Assembly (NCBI GenBank): GCA_002733215.1
Contig: NVUY01000005.1
Coordinates: forward strand, 1,518 to 42,161
Reading direction: 5' to 3'
Length of the DNA: 40,644 nt
Source: Sulfurovum sp.
GTDB taxonomy: Bacteria; Campylobacterota; Campylobacteria; Campylobacterales; Sulfurovaceae
Each line of letters begins with the position of its first letter. The first letter of the stretch is position 1. Below are positions 1 to 8,224 of this stretch, piece after piece. The translations under genes were made by a program, and so were the position numbers. The notes under the pieces are model-generated. The model ran no database searches. It saw nothing but the letters and a program-made list of their open reading frames with translations, and was not told where the DNA came from.

Positions 1-336
1 TACCCTAATGCAAAATTTGAAACTAAATGGCAGTTTCTGTTCCCAATGACAAAAGTTTCAAAAGATCCCAGATCTGAAGTGATAAGAAGACACCACATTC
101 ATGAGCAAACACTTGGTAGAAATATCAAGCAAGCAGCAATAAAAGCAAATATACACAAAAGAGTGACATCTCACATATTTAGACATTCCTATGCTACACA
201 CCTTTTGCAAAGTGGGATAGACTTACGGAGCATTCAAGAACTACTTGGACATAAATCTGTTGAGACTACGATGATCTATACCCATGTCGTAGCAGAGATG
301 AATAAGGGAAAAGTTCTCAGCCCTTTGGATATGTAG
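1..336 (+). CDS. intI: Integron integrase (IntI-type tyrosine recombinase), 3' end only
   Basis: The reading frame is open from base 1, so the 5' end lies left of the window and about 111 C-terminal residues remain. The visible part starts inside the insertion that separates integron integrases from other tyrosine recombinases: YPNA, then WQFLFP, then DPRSE and RRHHIHE. The catalytic set follows: HIFR (His and Arg), LLGH (His) and the nucleophile Tyr in MIYTHV. The end, KVLSPLDM, matches the usual IntI C-terminus. IntI recombines attC cassettes into attI, which normally lies beyond the 5' end of intI, so any cassette array would be outside this window. No attC-like site was seen here. The family call is strong; whether the full gene is intact cannot be seen. 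Confidence 0.9.
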   Translation, partial: YPNAKFETKWQFLFPMTKVSKDPRSEVIRRHHIHEQTLGRNIKQAAIKANIHKRVTSHIFRHSYATHLLQSGIDLRSIQELLGHKSVETTMIYTHVVAEMNKGKVLSPLDM

Positions 337-414
337 TTGATTTACAATTTTATCGGCAGATATTAAACCTATTTAGATAAAATAATACCTAAATTAAATA
401 AACTAAGGTAAACA

Positions 415-897
415 ATGAAAATAGTAGTAATCCAGGGTCCAAACCTCAATATGCTAGGAATTAGAGAACAAAATGTGTATGGTCAGATGAAGTTAGAAGA
501 TATACACGGACAAATGAAATCATTTTCAGATCAGAATAAAATGGAGATCGAATTCTTTCAAAGTAACTTAGAGGGTGAGATCGTAGATCGTATTCAAGAG
601 TGTATGGGTGATGCGGATGGGATCATCATAAACCCTGCTGCATATACACATACTTCTATTGCTATTCGTGATGCTATCTCAGCGGTTCAGATACCTACAC
701 TTGAAGTACATCTTTCAAACATTTACCAAAGAGAAGAGTTCAGACACACTTCATTGACAGCACCTGTATGTGCAGGTCAGATCACAGGTATGGGACCATT
801 TGGTTATCACTTGGCAATGGTGGGTATGACACAGATACTCAATGAAGTTAAAATGATGAAAGAACAACAGAGTAAACAAGCAAAAGCACAAGCGTAA
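415..897 (+). CDS. aroQ: 3-dehydroquinate dehydratase, type II
   Basis: Cytoplasmic enzyme of the shikimate pathway, converting 3-dehydroquinate to 3-dehydroshikimate. The 160-residue length fits type II enzymes, which form dodecamers. The N-terminus shows [11 protein letters not shown] followed by the catalytic Tyr in VYGQ (about residue 22). [10 protein letters not shown] and [17 protein letters not shown] hold the substrate-binding Asn, His and Arg. The tail after residue 145 is Lys/Gln-rich and probably disordered. An AAGGT ribosome site lies just upstream of the ATG. It starts the aroQ, peptidase, folK, flhF run that is typical of Campylobacterota. Confidence 0.96.
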   Translation: MKIVVIQGPNLNMLGIREQNVYGQMKLEDIHGQMKSFSDQNKMEIEFFQSNLEGEIVDRIQECMGDADGIIINPAAYTHTSIAIRDAISAVQIPTLEVHLSNIYQREEFRHTSLTAPVCAGQITGMGPFGYHLAMVGMTQILNEVKMMKEQQSKQAKAQA

Positions 898-933
898 TAG
901 TTTTTATACTCTATAACTCACAAAAGGTCATTC

Positions 934-1953
934 ATGAACTACATGCTCAAAGATGAAAATGCCATTTACTATGAATGCGGCTACTCTTGTGATAATGCAC
1001 TCTACCTTTCTTTAGGGTCTGAAGCATTTTTTATCACGGATAGCCGTTATACCATCGATGCAAAGCAGAATGTACAAGGTGCAAAGGTTGTGATCAACGG
1101 TGATCTCTATGCTGAAGCTCTCTCATTACTTAAAAAGTCTAAAGTCAAAAAAGTGATCTTTGATCCAAAAGAGTGGACTGTGGCAGGTTTTGAACGTATG
1201 ACTTCTCACTCTAAAGTCATGTTTCATCCTAAGCCGGACTTTTCGCATAAAAAGAGAATCATTAAAAGTGATGAAGAGTTAAAAATACTCTCTAAAGCTG
1301 CTAAACTGGGTGCAAAAGCCTTTAAAGCTTTGGCAAAAGAGTTCAGAAAAAACGGTTTTGCTGAAGATGAATACAACTTGACCCACAGAGCAAAAACGAT
1401 CTTGGGTGATTTTGGCAAGTATGAACTGAGTTTTGATCCTATCGTAGCGATCAATGCGAATGCGGCAAAACCTCACGCCATGCCTACCTCTACAAAGCTG
1501 GAAAAAAATGATCTGCTTTTGGTGGATGCCGGTTTAAAATACAAGCGATACTGCTCTGACCGTACACGTACGGTACAGGCAGATAAATATTTCATGTTCG
1601 ATACACAGCAGAGTTTTAAACGAAAAAAGATCCAAAAAGCCTATGATGCTGTTTTGAAGGCACATGATAATGCCATCGACAGAGCACGTTCGGGGATGAA
1701 GGGCAAAAAGGTGGATGCACTGACCCGTGACATCATCATTAAAGCGGGTTTTGGAGAGTATTATGTACACTCAACAGGGCATGGAGTAGGGTTGGATATC
1801 CATGAAATGCCGTACATTTCTAAAAAATCAGATACGATCATCGAAGATGGTATGGTCTATACGATAGAACCGGGGATCTATATACCCGGTGAGTTTGGTA
1901 TACGTATCGAAGATATGGTAGCGATGGTGGACGGGAAAGCCAAGGTATTGTAG
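934..1953 (+). CDS. pepQ: M24 family Xaa-Pro aminopeptidase
   Basis: A 339-residue metallopeptidase of the M24 (pita-bread) fold, predicted to remove N-terminal residues preceding proline. The N-terminal creatinase-like domain covers roughly residues 1-110. The catalytic domain carries the metal ligands in LLVDAGLKYKRYCSDRTRT, the His in HSTGHGVGLDIHE, and the Glu residues in TIEPGIY and RIED. It follows aroQ by 36 bases with an AAAGG site before the ATG. The TAG stop at 1951-1953 is also the outer end of a paired palindromic repeat (1950-2017), so the gene end and the element overlap. Xaa-Pro dipeptidase versus aminopeptidase cannot be settled from sequence alone. Confidence 0.93.
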   Translation: MNYMLKDENAIYYECGYSCDNALYLSLGSEAFFITDSRYTIDAKQNVQGAKVVINGDLYAEALSLLKKSKVKKVIFDPKEWTVAGFERMTSHSKVMFHPKPDFSHKKRIIKSDEELKILSKAAKLGAKAFKALAKEFRKNGFAEDEYNLTHRAKTILGDFGKYELSFDPIVAINANAAKPHAMPTSTKLEKNDLLLVDAGLKYKRYCSDRTRTVQADKYFMFDTQQSFKRKKIQKAYDAVLKAHDNAIDRARSGMKGKKVDALTRDIIIKAGFGEYYVHSTGHGVGLDIHEMPYISKKSDTIIEDGMVYTIEPGIYIPGEFGIRIEDMVAMVDGKAKVL

Positions 1954-2017
1954 GGTGCGTAATCACGCACCAACTTGTATGGGTGAATTGTTTTGGTGCG
2001 TGGTTACGCACCCTTAC
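1950..2017. repeat. REP-like doublet A (two inverted palindromes)
   Basis: Two hairpins of the same sequence in opposite orientation. The first has stem GGTGCGT (1954-1960) and ACGCACC (1965-1971). The second has GGTGCGT (1995-2001) and ACGCACC (2006-2012). The outer ends are GTAGGG and CCCTTAC, so the whole unit is an imperfect inverted repeat. Neither stem is followed by a T-run, which argues against a plain Rho-independent terminator. The form matches REP/BIME elements mobilised by RAYT (TnpA_REP) nucleases. It carries the stop codon of the peptidase gene and ends about 10 bases before the folK start. Confidence 0.8.
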
Positions 2018-2027
2018 AAGGGATAAA

Positions 2028-2561
2028 ATGGTAAAAAGAAAAATCTTGAATGTAAAAAATACATTGATTTTTACATCGTATTTTCCGTATAATACAGCTA
2101 GTAAACAGAAAAGAAATAATAAAGTGCTGCTTGGCATCGGTGGGAATATCGGTGATGTTGTACGTCGTTTTGAGCATCTCTTTTGGTATTTTAAACGCTC
2201 TTCTTTTCTGCGTATCATAGAGACGGCACCCATACTGAAAAATCCTCCTTTTGGTTACACAGAGCAGGGGGATTTTTATAACTCTTTGATCTTGGTTGAG
2301 ACATCTTTGTCTCCCTGGGCTTTATTACGGTATGTGCTGCGTGTGGAGAAAGTGTTTGGGCGTAAACGTCTTTTTAAAGATGGACCAAGAACACTGGATA
2401 TAGATATTATATTTTATGAAAATGTGAAAATGGAAACAAAAAACCTGACGCTTCCTCATCCCGGATGGAAAGAGCGAGAATCAGTTTTGATCCCATTGAA
2501 ATATATCAGTCACAAAAGTATTTTTCTCGCCAAAGGCGAAGCTTTACAGAAAATCATTTAG
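2028..2561 (+). CDS. folK: 2-amino-4-hydroxy-6-hydroxymethyldihydropteridine pyrophosphokinase
   Basis: Folate pathway enzyme transferring pyrophosphate from ATP to 6-hydroxymethyl-7,8-dihydropterin. The 177-residue product has LGIGGNIGDVVRRFEHL at the start of the HPPK domain (about residue 37), NPPFGY and DFYNSLI in the middle, and the metal-binding RTLDIDIIF motif near residue 125, then LTLPHPGWKERESVLIPL. The ATG at 2028 is preferred over an upstream in-frame codon at 1983 because the earlier one lies inside repeat A, while AAGGG at 2018-2022 is well placed for 2028. The roughly 35 residues before the HPPK core agree with what I recall of Campylobacterota homologues. Confidence 0.93.
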   Translation: MVKRKILNVKNTLIFTSYFPYNTASKQKRNNKVLLGIGGNIGDVVRRFEHLFWYFKRSSFLRIIETAPILKNPPFGYTEQGDFYNSLILVETSLSPWALLRYVLRVEKVFGRKRLFKDGPRTLDIDIIFYENVKMETKNLTLPHPGWKERESVLIPLKYISHKSIFLAKGEALQKII

Positions 2562-2602
2562 TGATTTACTGCATAAGTCTTTAGACAAAAGTGAGATGAA
2601 TT

Positions 2603-2625
2603 GATGAGGGGCTGTGCCCCTTATC
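2603..2625. repeat. Single GC-rich palindrome between folK and flhF
   Basis: A 10-bp stem (one G.T pair) around a TGT loop: GATGAGGGGC at 2603-2612 and GCCCCTTATC at 2616-2625. It stands out from AT-rich surroundings, has no T-tract, and lies 26 bases before the flhF ATG. It could be a solitary REP-like unit or an RNA hairpin in the flhF leader. Confidence 0.55.
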
Positions 2626-2651
2626 GAGAAGAAAATGATGGAAAGGTTAAA

Positions 2652-3740
2652 ATGATTAACGAAACATTTGTGGCTTCTGACCCTAAGGGTGCTTATGATC
2701 AAGCAGTTGAGAAATATGGAAAAAGTATTGAACTTGTCTCTGCGAAACAAGTCAAATATGATGATGGACAATTGCGTTGTGAAGTAGAGATCGCCATACC
2801 AAAAGATGTTTTTATGAAAAAATCTTTTGGTGATATTTCTCCTGCGAATAATGATAGAGATAAAGAAGCAGAGGTAGCACTTTTATCAGAATTGGGTGAA
2901 CTGAAAAAACAATTGGCTTTGATGAAAGAAGATATGCTGGGGGAATCAAATGAGTCTGTTGCACAAAAAGTTAAAAGACTTTTTCTAAAAAAAGGTGTAG
3001 CAAAATCCTGGTTGGATGATGTCTTTGGCTCTTTGCTGGGGTCTAACATACTTGAAGATGCAACACTTTTGGTTTCTTATCTGCTTGAAGAGATAGATGA
3101 GTCTTTGGAAGTACAGAGTGAGATCTTGGACGAACCTAAGATCATGATGCTTGTTGGTCCTACAGGAGTAGGGAAAACGACGACTATTGCGAAACTTGCA
3201 GCACGTTATGCCTACTTGATGAACAGACCTTATAAGGTAGCGCTTTTAAACCTTGACAGCTATAAAGTCGGGGCGTTTGAACAACTTGCACACTACGCTG
3301 ACATCATGCAGATAGAACACATCACCGTGGACAGTGTGGAAGCGTTCTCTAAAGGCTTAGAGGATCTGGATGACTATGATATCATACTTGTTGATACAGC
3401 AGGGATGTCTCCATATGATACGGAGAAGTTCATCAAAACAGTTGAATTTGTCCAGTCTGATATGCCTAGAAAAATAGAGGTGAATCTTGTACTTTCCGCT
3501 ACCGTTAAATATGAAGATATGGATGATATTTATAACAATTTCTCATTCTTGAATTTAAACTCTGTGATCATTAGCAAATTTGATGAAACGAAGCATTTTG
3601 GAACCCTGTTGAATTTTATGTTATTATATAAATTGCCTATGAGTTATTTTTCTGTAGGACAAGAGGTACCTGATGACCTCACACTTGCTTCAAAAGAGTA
3701 TCTTTTAGAACACTTTATCGGGGATCTGGATGAAGAGTGA
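2652..3740 (+). CDS. flhF: FlhF-type SRP-family GTPase
   Basis: A 362-residue member of the signal-recognition-particle GTPase family. FlhF normally fixes flagellar number and polar position. An N-terminal basic region and helical N domain precede the G domain: P-loop GPTGVGKTTT near residue 168, DTAG near 247, and the SKFDE (TKxD-equivalent) nucleotide-specificity motif near 307. The ATG at 2652 is chosen because AAAGG lies just upstream and MINETFVASDPKGAYDQA is the family's usual opening; the longer frame from TTG 2601 starts within a hairpin. In motile relatives flhG, fliA, fliM and fliY usually follow. Here only a SpoA-like gene follows, overlapping by 11 bases. Confidence 0.88.
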   Translation: MINETFVASDPKGAYDQAVEKYGKSIELVSAKQVKYDDGQLRCEVEIAIPKDVFMKKSFGDISPANNDRDKEAEVALLSELGELKKQLALMKEDMLGESNESVAQKVKRLFLKKGVAKSWLDDVFGSLLGSNILEDATLLVSYLLEEIDESLEVQSEILDEPKIMMLVGPTGVGKTTTIAKLAARYAYLMNRPYKVALLNLDSYKVGAFEQLAHYADIMQIEHITVDSVEAFSKGLEDLDDYDIILVDTAGMSPYDTEKFIKTVEFVQSDMPRKIEVNLVLSATVKYEDMDDIYNNFSFLNLNSVIISKFDETKHFGTLLNFMLLYKLPMSYFSVGQEVPDDLTLASKEYLLEHFIGDLDEE

Positions 3741-4203
3741 AACACAGGCTTTTCACTTAGCGAAGATGATGCAGGATCATACACTTTATCCCAAGTATGA
3801 GTTAACACTGCCCCTTGTCGCGGTTCGTAGTAAAAAGATGGAAGATCTATTTCCGGATGATGTGCTTCTTTTGGGTTTAAATGTATTGGAATTTGTACTC
3901 ATGGACTCAGAGAGCATATGTGCAAATGTAGTACTTAAAGATAGGGAAAATATACATGAACTTGAAATTATTCATTTAGAAGAAGATGTGGTAAAAACAA
4001 TTGATAGTAAAAAATATAAAATTCTAAAAATCTCTTTTGGTACAGTGCAAAGTAAAGTATTGGAAGAAGGAGAGACGATAGATATTACACATATAGCTCT
4101 TGAGAAAGTAACGCTTTGGTCAGAGAATAAAAAGCTGGCAGAAGGTTCCTTGATCAATGTGGATAATGAGATCGCAATAAAGATAGATAAGGTGATAAAA
4201 TGA
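3730..4203 (+). CDS. Probable SpoA (FliN/FliM C-terminal-like) domain protein
   Basis: 157 residues, cytoplasmic, no signal peptide. The C-terminal half (about 95-157) has the SpoA pattern: YKILKISFG, an acidic GET turn, a hydrophobic strand ALEKVTLW, then [17 protein letters not shown] and a final IDKVI. The N-terminal half (about 20-75) has a weaker similar layout ([20 protein letters not shown], a closing strand), so the protein may hold two SpoA-like units as in T3SS SctQ/FliM-FliN proteins. It overlaps flhF by 11 bases and mnmA by 4 (ATGA), so it is translationally coupled to both. Link to FlhF suggests a switch/C-ring-like role, but the fold call is from pattern only. Confidence 0.5.
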   Translation: MKSETQAFHLAKMMQDHTLYPKYELTLPLVAVRSKKMEDLFPDDVLLLGLNVLEFVLMDSESICANVVLKDRENIHELEIIHLEEDVVKTIDSKKYKILKISFGTVQSKVLEEGETIDITHIALEKVTLWSENKKLAEGSLINVDNEIAIKIDKVIK

Positions 4204-5222
4204 CAAAGAAAAAAGTACTTGTAGGGATGAGTGGGGGTGTTGATTCAACCGTAACATCCATACTCTTGCAAAAAGAGGGCTATGAGGTAGAAGGTGTGTA
4301 TATGAAACTGCACCATAAACCCGGCTATCATGAAGAAAACTTTACAAAAGCACAAAGAGTTGGCGAATACCTGGGAGTAAAGGTACATTTTCTTGATCTT
4401 GCTACTGAATTTAAAGAAGAAGTGTATGACTACTTTGTAGAGAGTTATAAAGAAGGATTGACGCCAAATCCCTGTGTGATGTGTAACCGTACTATTAAGT
4501 TTGGAAAGATGGTTGAGTTCGCAGATACTGTAGGTGCAGAGTATGTAGCGACCGGACATTATATTAAATGTGACGGAGAGTTTATTTACACGGCAGAAGA
4601 CCCAAACAAAGATCAGAGTTATTTTCTCTGTGAAGTGAAAAAAGAAGTATTGCCAAGACTTATTTTTCCATTGGGAACCTGGGTAAAAGAAGATGTCAAA
4701 GCTTATGCCGCCAAGATAGATGTACTGAAAGATTTTGCGACACAAAAAGAGAGTTCCGAGATCTGTTTTGTAGAAAATACTTATGATGAAGTACTCTCCA
4801 AACATATGGACATCGATATACCGGGTGAAACGGTAGATACAGAGGGAAATGTGGTCGGGACACATAAAGGTTATATGCACTACACGATAGGAAAGCGCAG
4901 AGGGTTTTTTGTAAATGGTGCACATGATCCCCATTTTGTACTCGACATCAAACCTGAAACAAACCAAATTGTTGTAGGGACCAAAGAGAAACTCGAAGAG
5001 AATGCATTTGAAGTCAAACAGATCAATCTTTTTCAAGAACTAAGTGACTTTGACTGTATGGTGAAAGTACGTTATCGTACGACGGCTGTCCCTTGTCATG
5101 TTGTGATCAGGGACGGCAGGGCTAAAGTGACGCTAAAAGAACCTGTCTTCGGACTTGCCAAAGGACAGATCGCTGCATTTTATGAAGAAGACAAGCTCCT
5201 GGGTGGCGGAGTCATCTGTTGA
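4200..5222 (+). CDS. mnmA: tRNA-specific 2-thiouridylase
   Basis: Adds sulfur at C2 of the wobble uridine (s2U34) of Lys, Glu and Gln tRNAs, using ATP and a persulfide donor. The PP-loop motif SGGVDS is at residues 11-16. The two catalytic cysteines are visible: Cys92 in NPCVMCNR and Cys189 in [15 protein letters not shown] and [10 protein letters not shown] are also family signatures. The C-terminal region (after about 260) is the beta-barrel tRNA-binding part, ending [22 protein letters not shown]. At 340 residues it is slightly shorter than the enterobacterial enzyme. The start codon overlaps the preceding stop as ATGA. Confidence 0.97.
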   Translation: MTKKKVLVGMSGGVDSTVTSILLQKEGYEVEGVYMKLHHKPGYHEENFTKAQRVGEYLGVKVHFLDLATEFKEEVYDYFVESYKEGLTPNPCVMCNRTIKFGKMVEFADTVGAEYVATGHYIKCDGEFIYTAEDPNKDQSYFLCEVKKEVLPRLIFPLGTWVKEDVKAYAAKIDVLKDFATQKESSEICFVENTYDEVLSKHMDIDIPGETVDTEGNVVGTHKGYMHYTIGKRRGFFVNGAHDPHFVLDIKPETNQIVVGTKEKLEENAFEVKQINLFQELSDFDCMVKVRYRTTAVPCHVVIRDGRAKVTLKEPVFGLAKGQIAAFYEEDKLLGGGVIC

Positions 5223-5249
5223 TCTTTAGACAGCGAAGAAGGAATTAGC

Positions 5250-5717
5250 ATGAAATTATTTATTACATTGGCCGTATCTGCACTTTTGAATATGGGTGTG
5301 CTTTATGCAGATACTCTCAAAGTGGTTTATGACCTTAGCACGGGAGATATCAATAAAATAGAAAAACAGCTGCTCAGCAGTGTTAAAGCTGTGGCGAAAT
5401 ATTATGCATCTGAAAAGAAAACGTTAAAAGTCATTGTAGTGATCTCCGGTGATGCTTATAAGTACTTCATAGATGATCTTGATTTTTCTCCCTACGCATC
5501 AGATGAAGATGCAGTGAATGCGCAAAAACGGTTTAAACCCCGTTTGGCAGAGCTAAATGATCTCTATGGTGTGACATTTTATATGTGTTCTAACGGTATG
5601 AAGGCAAGAAAAATAGACAGAGACATGCTGTATAAGTATGTGCATGCTGACATGATGAAAAGTGTCTATCTTATAGATGCCCAAAATAACGGCTATGCGT
5701 ATATGCCTGTTCATTAA
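5250..5717 (+). CDS. Periplasmic DsrE-like protein
   Basis: 155 residues with an N-terminal signal peptide (about 1-20, ending near LYA), so exported. The mature part has the DsrE/DsrF-like alternating strand-helix layout: KVVYDLSTGD, LKVIVVISGDAYKYFI, VTFYMCSNGMKARKI and a closing KSVYLIDAQNNGYAYMPV. A single Cys near residue 111 (YMCSNGM) sits where DsrE/TusD proteins often hold a sulfur-binding Cys. GAAGGA precedes the ATG. Cytoplasmic DsrE relatives relay sulfur to MnmA, but the signal peptide puts this one outside the cytoplasm, so a role in periplasmic sulfur compound handling is more likely. That function is inference. Confidence 0.72.
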   Translation: MKLFITLAVSALLNMGVLYADTLKVVYDLSTGDINKIEKQLLSSVKAVAKYYASEKKTLKVIVVISGDAYKYFIDDLDFSPYASDEDAVNAQKRFKPRLAELNDLYGVTFYMCSNGMKARKIDRDMLYKYVHADMMKSVYLIDAQNNGYAYMPVH

Positions 5718-5746
5718 GTCACTGTGACATAGCAGGAAGATGAAGT

Positions 5747-7000
5747 TTAAAAAAGTTCAAGTGGATTCTGTTTTTTTGTACTTGGTTTTTGTGCAGTAGG
5801 GGCAGAAGCAGGATGGTATACTGCTTTACTGAACAATTTTTTTTCATATCCATAAATATCATTCCTAAACTGTACGATACCTTCATCATCTACCCAAACC
5901 GTATGATATTCCACATAGACGGGTATTTTATTTTTTAAAGTGATCCATTTATTTTTCTTTGAGTTATAGCTGTATCCCAACTCATTTAAGAGTGCTACAG
6001 GTTTTTCCAGCCTTATACATCCGTGTGAAAATGCTCTAACTCTTCTGTTGAAGAGTGATTTTACCGGTGTGTCATGCATATAGACATTAAACTTATTGGG
6101 GAAGAGGAATTTAACAATACCCAATGCATTTTTGGGTCCTGCTGGTTGATAGAGTTTACCTTCGCTGTTGTATTTAAGTCCCAGTTTTTTCAACTGACTT
6201 TTTGATTTGTGTGCATATTCTTTTCTATAGATGGACCCTGGCACATTCCATCTTGGGTTTTTTACGATATATTCCATTTTCCTGTTAAAAACAGGGGTTC
6301 TCATTTTGGTTTTACCCACAACGATCTTCATATTTAAGACAAGTTCATCATTGTCATAATAATGCATTTTGAATTCAGGAATATTGACTAAAACATAATT
6401 GGAACCTTTAGGCTTTGAAATTCTTTCCAGAGTCAAGTTCTTTTTTACTTTTCTGATGATGTTATAGATAGGTGTTTTTAATTCTCTTTTAGTACTGGGA
6501 CCAATGTCTCCATCTACTGCCAGTCCATGCCTTCTTTGGTATTCCAGTACTTCTGCCTCAAAGTCCGGAGTAATGTCCGGACTTTCTTCCAAGTGGGCAG
6601 ACTGCAGCAGATTAAATACTTTTTTGATCTTGATGATATCTTCTGCCTCATCTCCTTTAAACTGTGGTGGCATATACTCTTTTTTGATAGAATAGAGGTG
6701 ATCCATATACTTTTTCAGACTGGTATATCTTTGTGTTTTTGGCATAAGGTTCATTGTGTAGTTATAGATATTGCCACCACGTGCGGCTTTTTTAATCTTG
6801 TTTGTAGAGATCTTTCTGTAACTGTATCTATCTCCTCTAAATCTGGCATAGTTAAGGTTACCGTTGATTAAACATTGAGATATTTTATAGTTTGTTTTCT
6901 CTTGACACATACTATACTTTTTCTGGTAGTCTTTTAAGCCCTGATCAGGGCTTACTGCGAATATGAGGGTGGGAATGAGACCAAATAATATTTTTTTCAT
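5747..7000 (-). CDS. L,D-transpeptidase (YkuD domain) with peptidoglycan-binding region
   Basis: 417-residue exported cell-wall enzyme. A signal peptide (about 1-17) is followed by an unfamiliar N-terminal region, then a PG-binding-1-like segment near 155-185 (EYQRRHGLAVDGDIGPSTKREL), then a YkuD catalytic domain (about 215-365). The catalytic motif SHGCIRL holds His326 and Cys328. This class forms 3-3 crosslinks in murein or anchors proteins to it; the long layout recalls YcbB/LdtD, though it is shorter. It is transcribed opposite to its neighbours and shares the 7001-7113 spacer with the divergent motor operon. No TM segment beyond the signal peptide was seen. Confidence 0.9.
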   Translation of the reverse strand: MKKILFGLIPTLIFAVSPDQGLKDYQKKYSMCQEKTNYKISQCLINGNLNYARFRGDRYSYRKISTNKIKKAARGGNIYNYTMNLMPKTQRYTSLKKYMDHLYSIKKEYMPPQFKGDEAEDIIKIKKVFNLLQSAHLEESPDITPDFEAEVLEYQRRHGLAVDGDIGPSTKRELKTPIYNIIRKVKKNLTLERISKPKGSNYVLVNIPEFKMHYYDNDELVLNMKIVVGKTKMRTPVFNRKMEYIVKNPRWNVPGSIYRKEYAHKSKSQLKKLGLKYNSEGKLYQPAGPKNALGIVKFLFPNKFNVYMHDTPVKSLFNRRVRAFSHGCIRLEKPVALLNELGYSYNSKKNKWITLKNKIPVYVEYHTVWVDDEGIVQFRNDIYGYEKKLFSKAVYHPASAPTAQKPSTKKQNPLELF

Positions 7001-7051
7001 AGCAGATAATAGCTTAATTTATATTAAGATAAAAGAAAGACAATAGCGTAC

Positions 7052-7082
7052 TTGAGATTCATTTAGGGATTTTGGATATAAT
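7052..7082 (+). promoter_or_regulatory. Predicted sigma-70 promoter of the motor operon
   Basis: TTGAGA at 7052-7057 and a perfect TATAAT at 7077-7082 are separated by 19 bases. The ATG of the first motor gene follows 32 bases after the -10 box, with TAGGATG as ribosome site. The spacing is slightly long, so the -10 box carries most of the weight. Confidence 0.5.
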
Positions 7083-7113
7083 AACTTAATTTTTTTCTAT
7101 ATAGGATGCTTTT

Positions 7114-8220
7114 ATGCAACAATTCGACAGACAAAACTCATCTTCCTGTGTTTCACGCTCTTTTGCGATACTTCTTATACCTTTTCTTTTTTTACTGGGG
7201 CTGGTACTTGCCTACATGGGTATATTCCCTCTAAAAGTAGAGCTGCACACCTTTGGAATCGTGGCATTTATCTTTATTGTATTTGTATCTTTTGTTAGAC
7301 ATAATGCGAATTATGCCGTGTGTCATATGCAGGGATCTTTCCAGAAGATGGAAGAGGAACTGCAATCGGCACTGCGTGCAAATGCATTGACCATTATGGG
7401 AAAAACAAAGTCTACACTTCATGTAGAAGATTTTATCTCTGACTATTATAAAGAGATACGTAATGACAACTTTGCACGTGTGGCACCTTCGGTATTCCCC
7501 ATGATGGGGATCTTGGGTACATTTATTGCTATTGCTCTCTCTATGCCGGACTTTACAGTAAAAGACCTCAGTTCATTAGATCGTGAAATATCTGTTTTGC
7601 TTTCCGGGATAGGTACAGCGTTTTATGCATCGATCTACGGGATCATGCTTTCTCTTATCTGGACATACTTTGAAAAAAGAGGTATTACAAAAGTTGATAA
7701 GCAGAGTTATGACCTGGAAAAACTTTATGGTAAACGTGTGTGGAAAAAGTCTGAATTGATCAAGCATCAGCATATGCAGAGTGAGCTTAAAGATCAGCAG
7801 ATCGTTCAAACGCTTAAAGAGACATTCAATATGGACTTTATCAAAGAACTCAATGATCAGTATTTGAGAAACTTCACAACGATCATACATGACACCACGA
7901 ACAGCTTTACAAAGCTAACGGTCCATATGCAGGAAGCTTCTTCAGAGTTACGGGATACTTTGGACAATATTCACAAGAGAACAGAAGGGGTAAAAGCTGT
8001 TTCAGTGATGGAAAGCAATATTGAAGGCTTTAATAAAAATGCACAGAACCTTCAAAAATCCATGGAACGTTTTGACGGTTCAGTGGATCACACTTTCGAT
8101 AAGATCGATGAAGAATTGGGGCAGGCGGTAGACAAGCTTTCTACCTTTGCGCGTATCGTCTCTGAACAAAATGAATTGATACTTGAAAACATCGAAACAT
8201 TAAAACAACAAGAAAAGTAA
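7114..8220 (+). CDS. MotA/TolQ/ExbB-family proton channel subunit
   Basis: 368-residue inner-membrane protein. Two TM segments lie near 16-37 and 46-62. The MotA/ExbB core follows with TM segments near 126-145 (VFPMMGILGTFIAIAL) and 162-186 (LLSGIGTAFYASIYGIMLSLIW), the family's G-x-x-GTF and GTAFYAS patterns. The C-terminal 170 residues are hydrophilic and helical, likely a cytoplasmic coiled coil. The next gene encodes an OmpA/MotB-like partner with a single TM helix, so the pair should form a proton-driven rotary complex of the MotAB/TolQR/ZorAB class. It is much shorter than typical ZorA proteins as I recall them. What the motor drives is unknown. Confidence 0.82.
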   Translation: MQQFDRQNSSSCVSRSFAILLIPFLFLLGLVLAYMGIFPLKVELHTFGIVAFIFIVFVSFVRHNANYAVCHMQGSFQKMEEELQSALRANALTIMGKTKSTLHVEDFISDYYKEIRNDNFARVAPSVFPMMGILGTFIAIALSMPDFTVKDLSSLDREISVLLSGIGTAFYASIYGIMLSLIWTYFEKRGITKVDKQSYDLEKLYGKRVWKKSELIKHQHMQSELKDQQIVQTLKETFNMDFIKELNDQYLRNFTTIIHDTTNSFTKLTVHMQEASSELRDTLDNIHKRTEGVKAVSVMESNIEGFNKNAQNLQKSMERFDGSVDHTFDKIDEELGQAVDKLSTFARIVSEQNELILENIETLKQQEK

Positions 8221-8224
8221 ATAG

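Noticed and set aside
1950..2017. Integron attC sites
   Set aside because: The palindromic doublets lack the RYYYAAC/GTTRRRY ends and the asymmetry of attC, and occur next to housekeeping genes far from intI.
2601..2651. Longer FlhF N-terminus from TTG 2601
   Set aside because: It would run through the GC-rich hairpin and lacks a ribosome site; ATG 2652 has both a site and the family opening.
4245..5036. 263-codon open frame antisense to mnmA
   Set aside because: It lies fully within mnmA, has no ribosome site or recognisable motif, and mnmA is certain.
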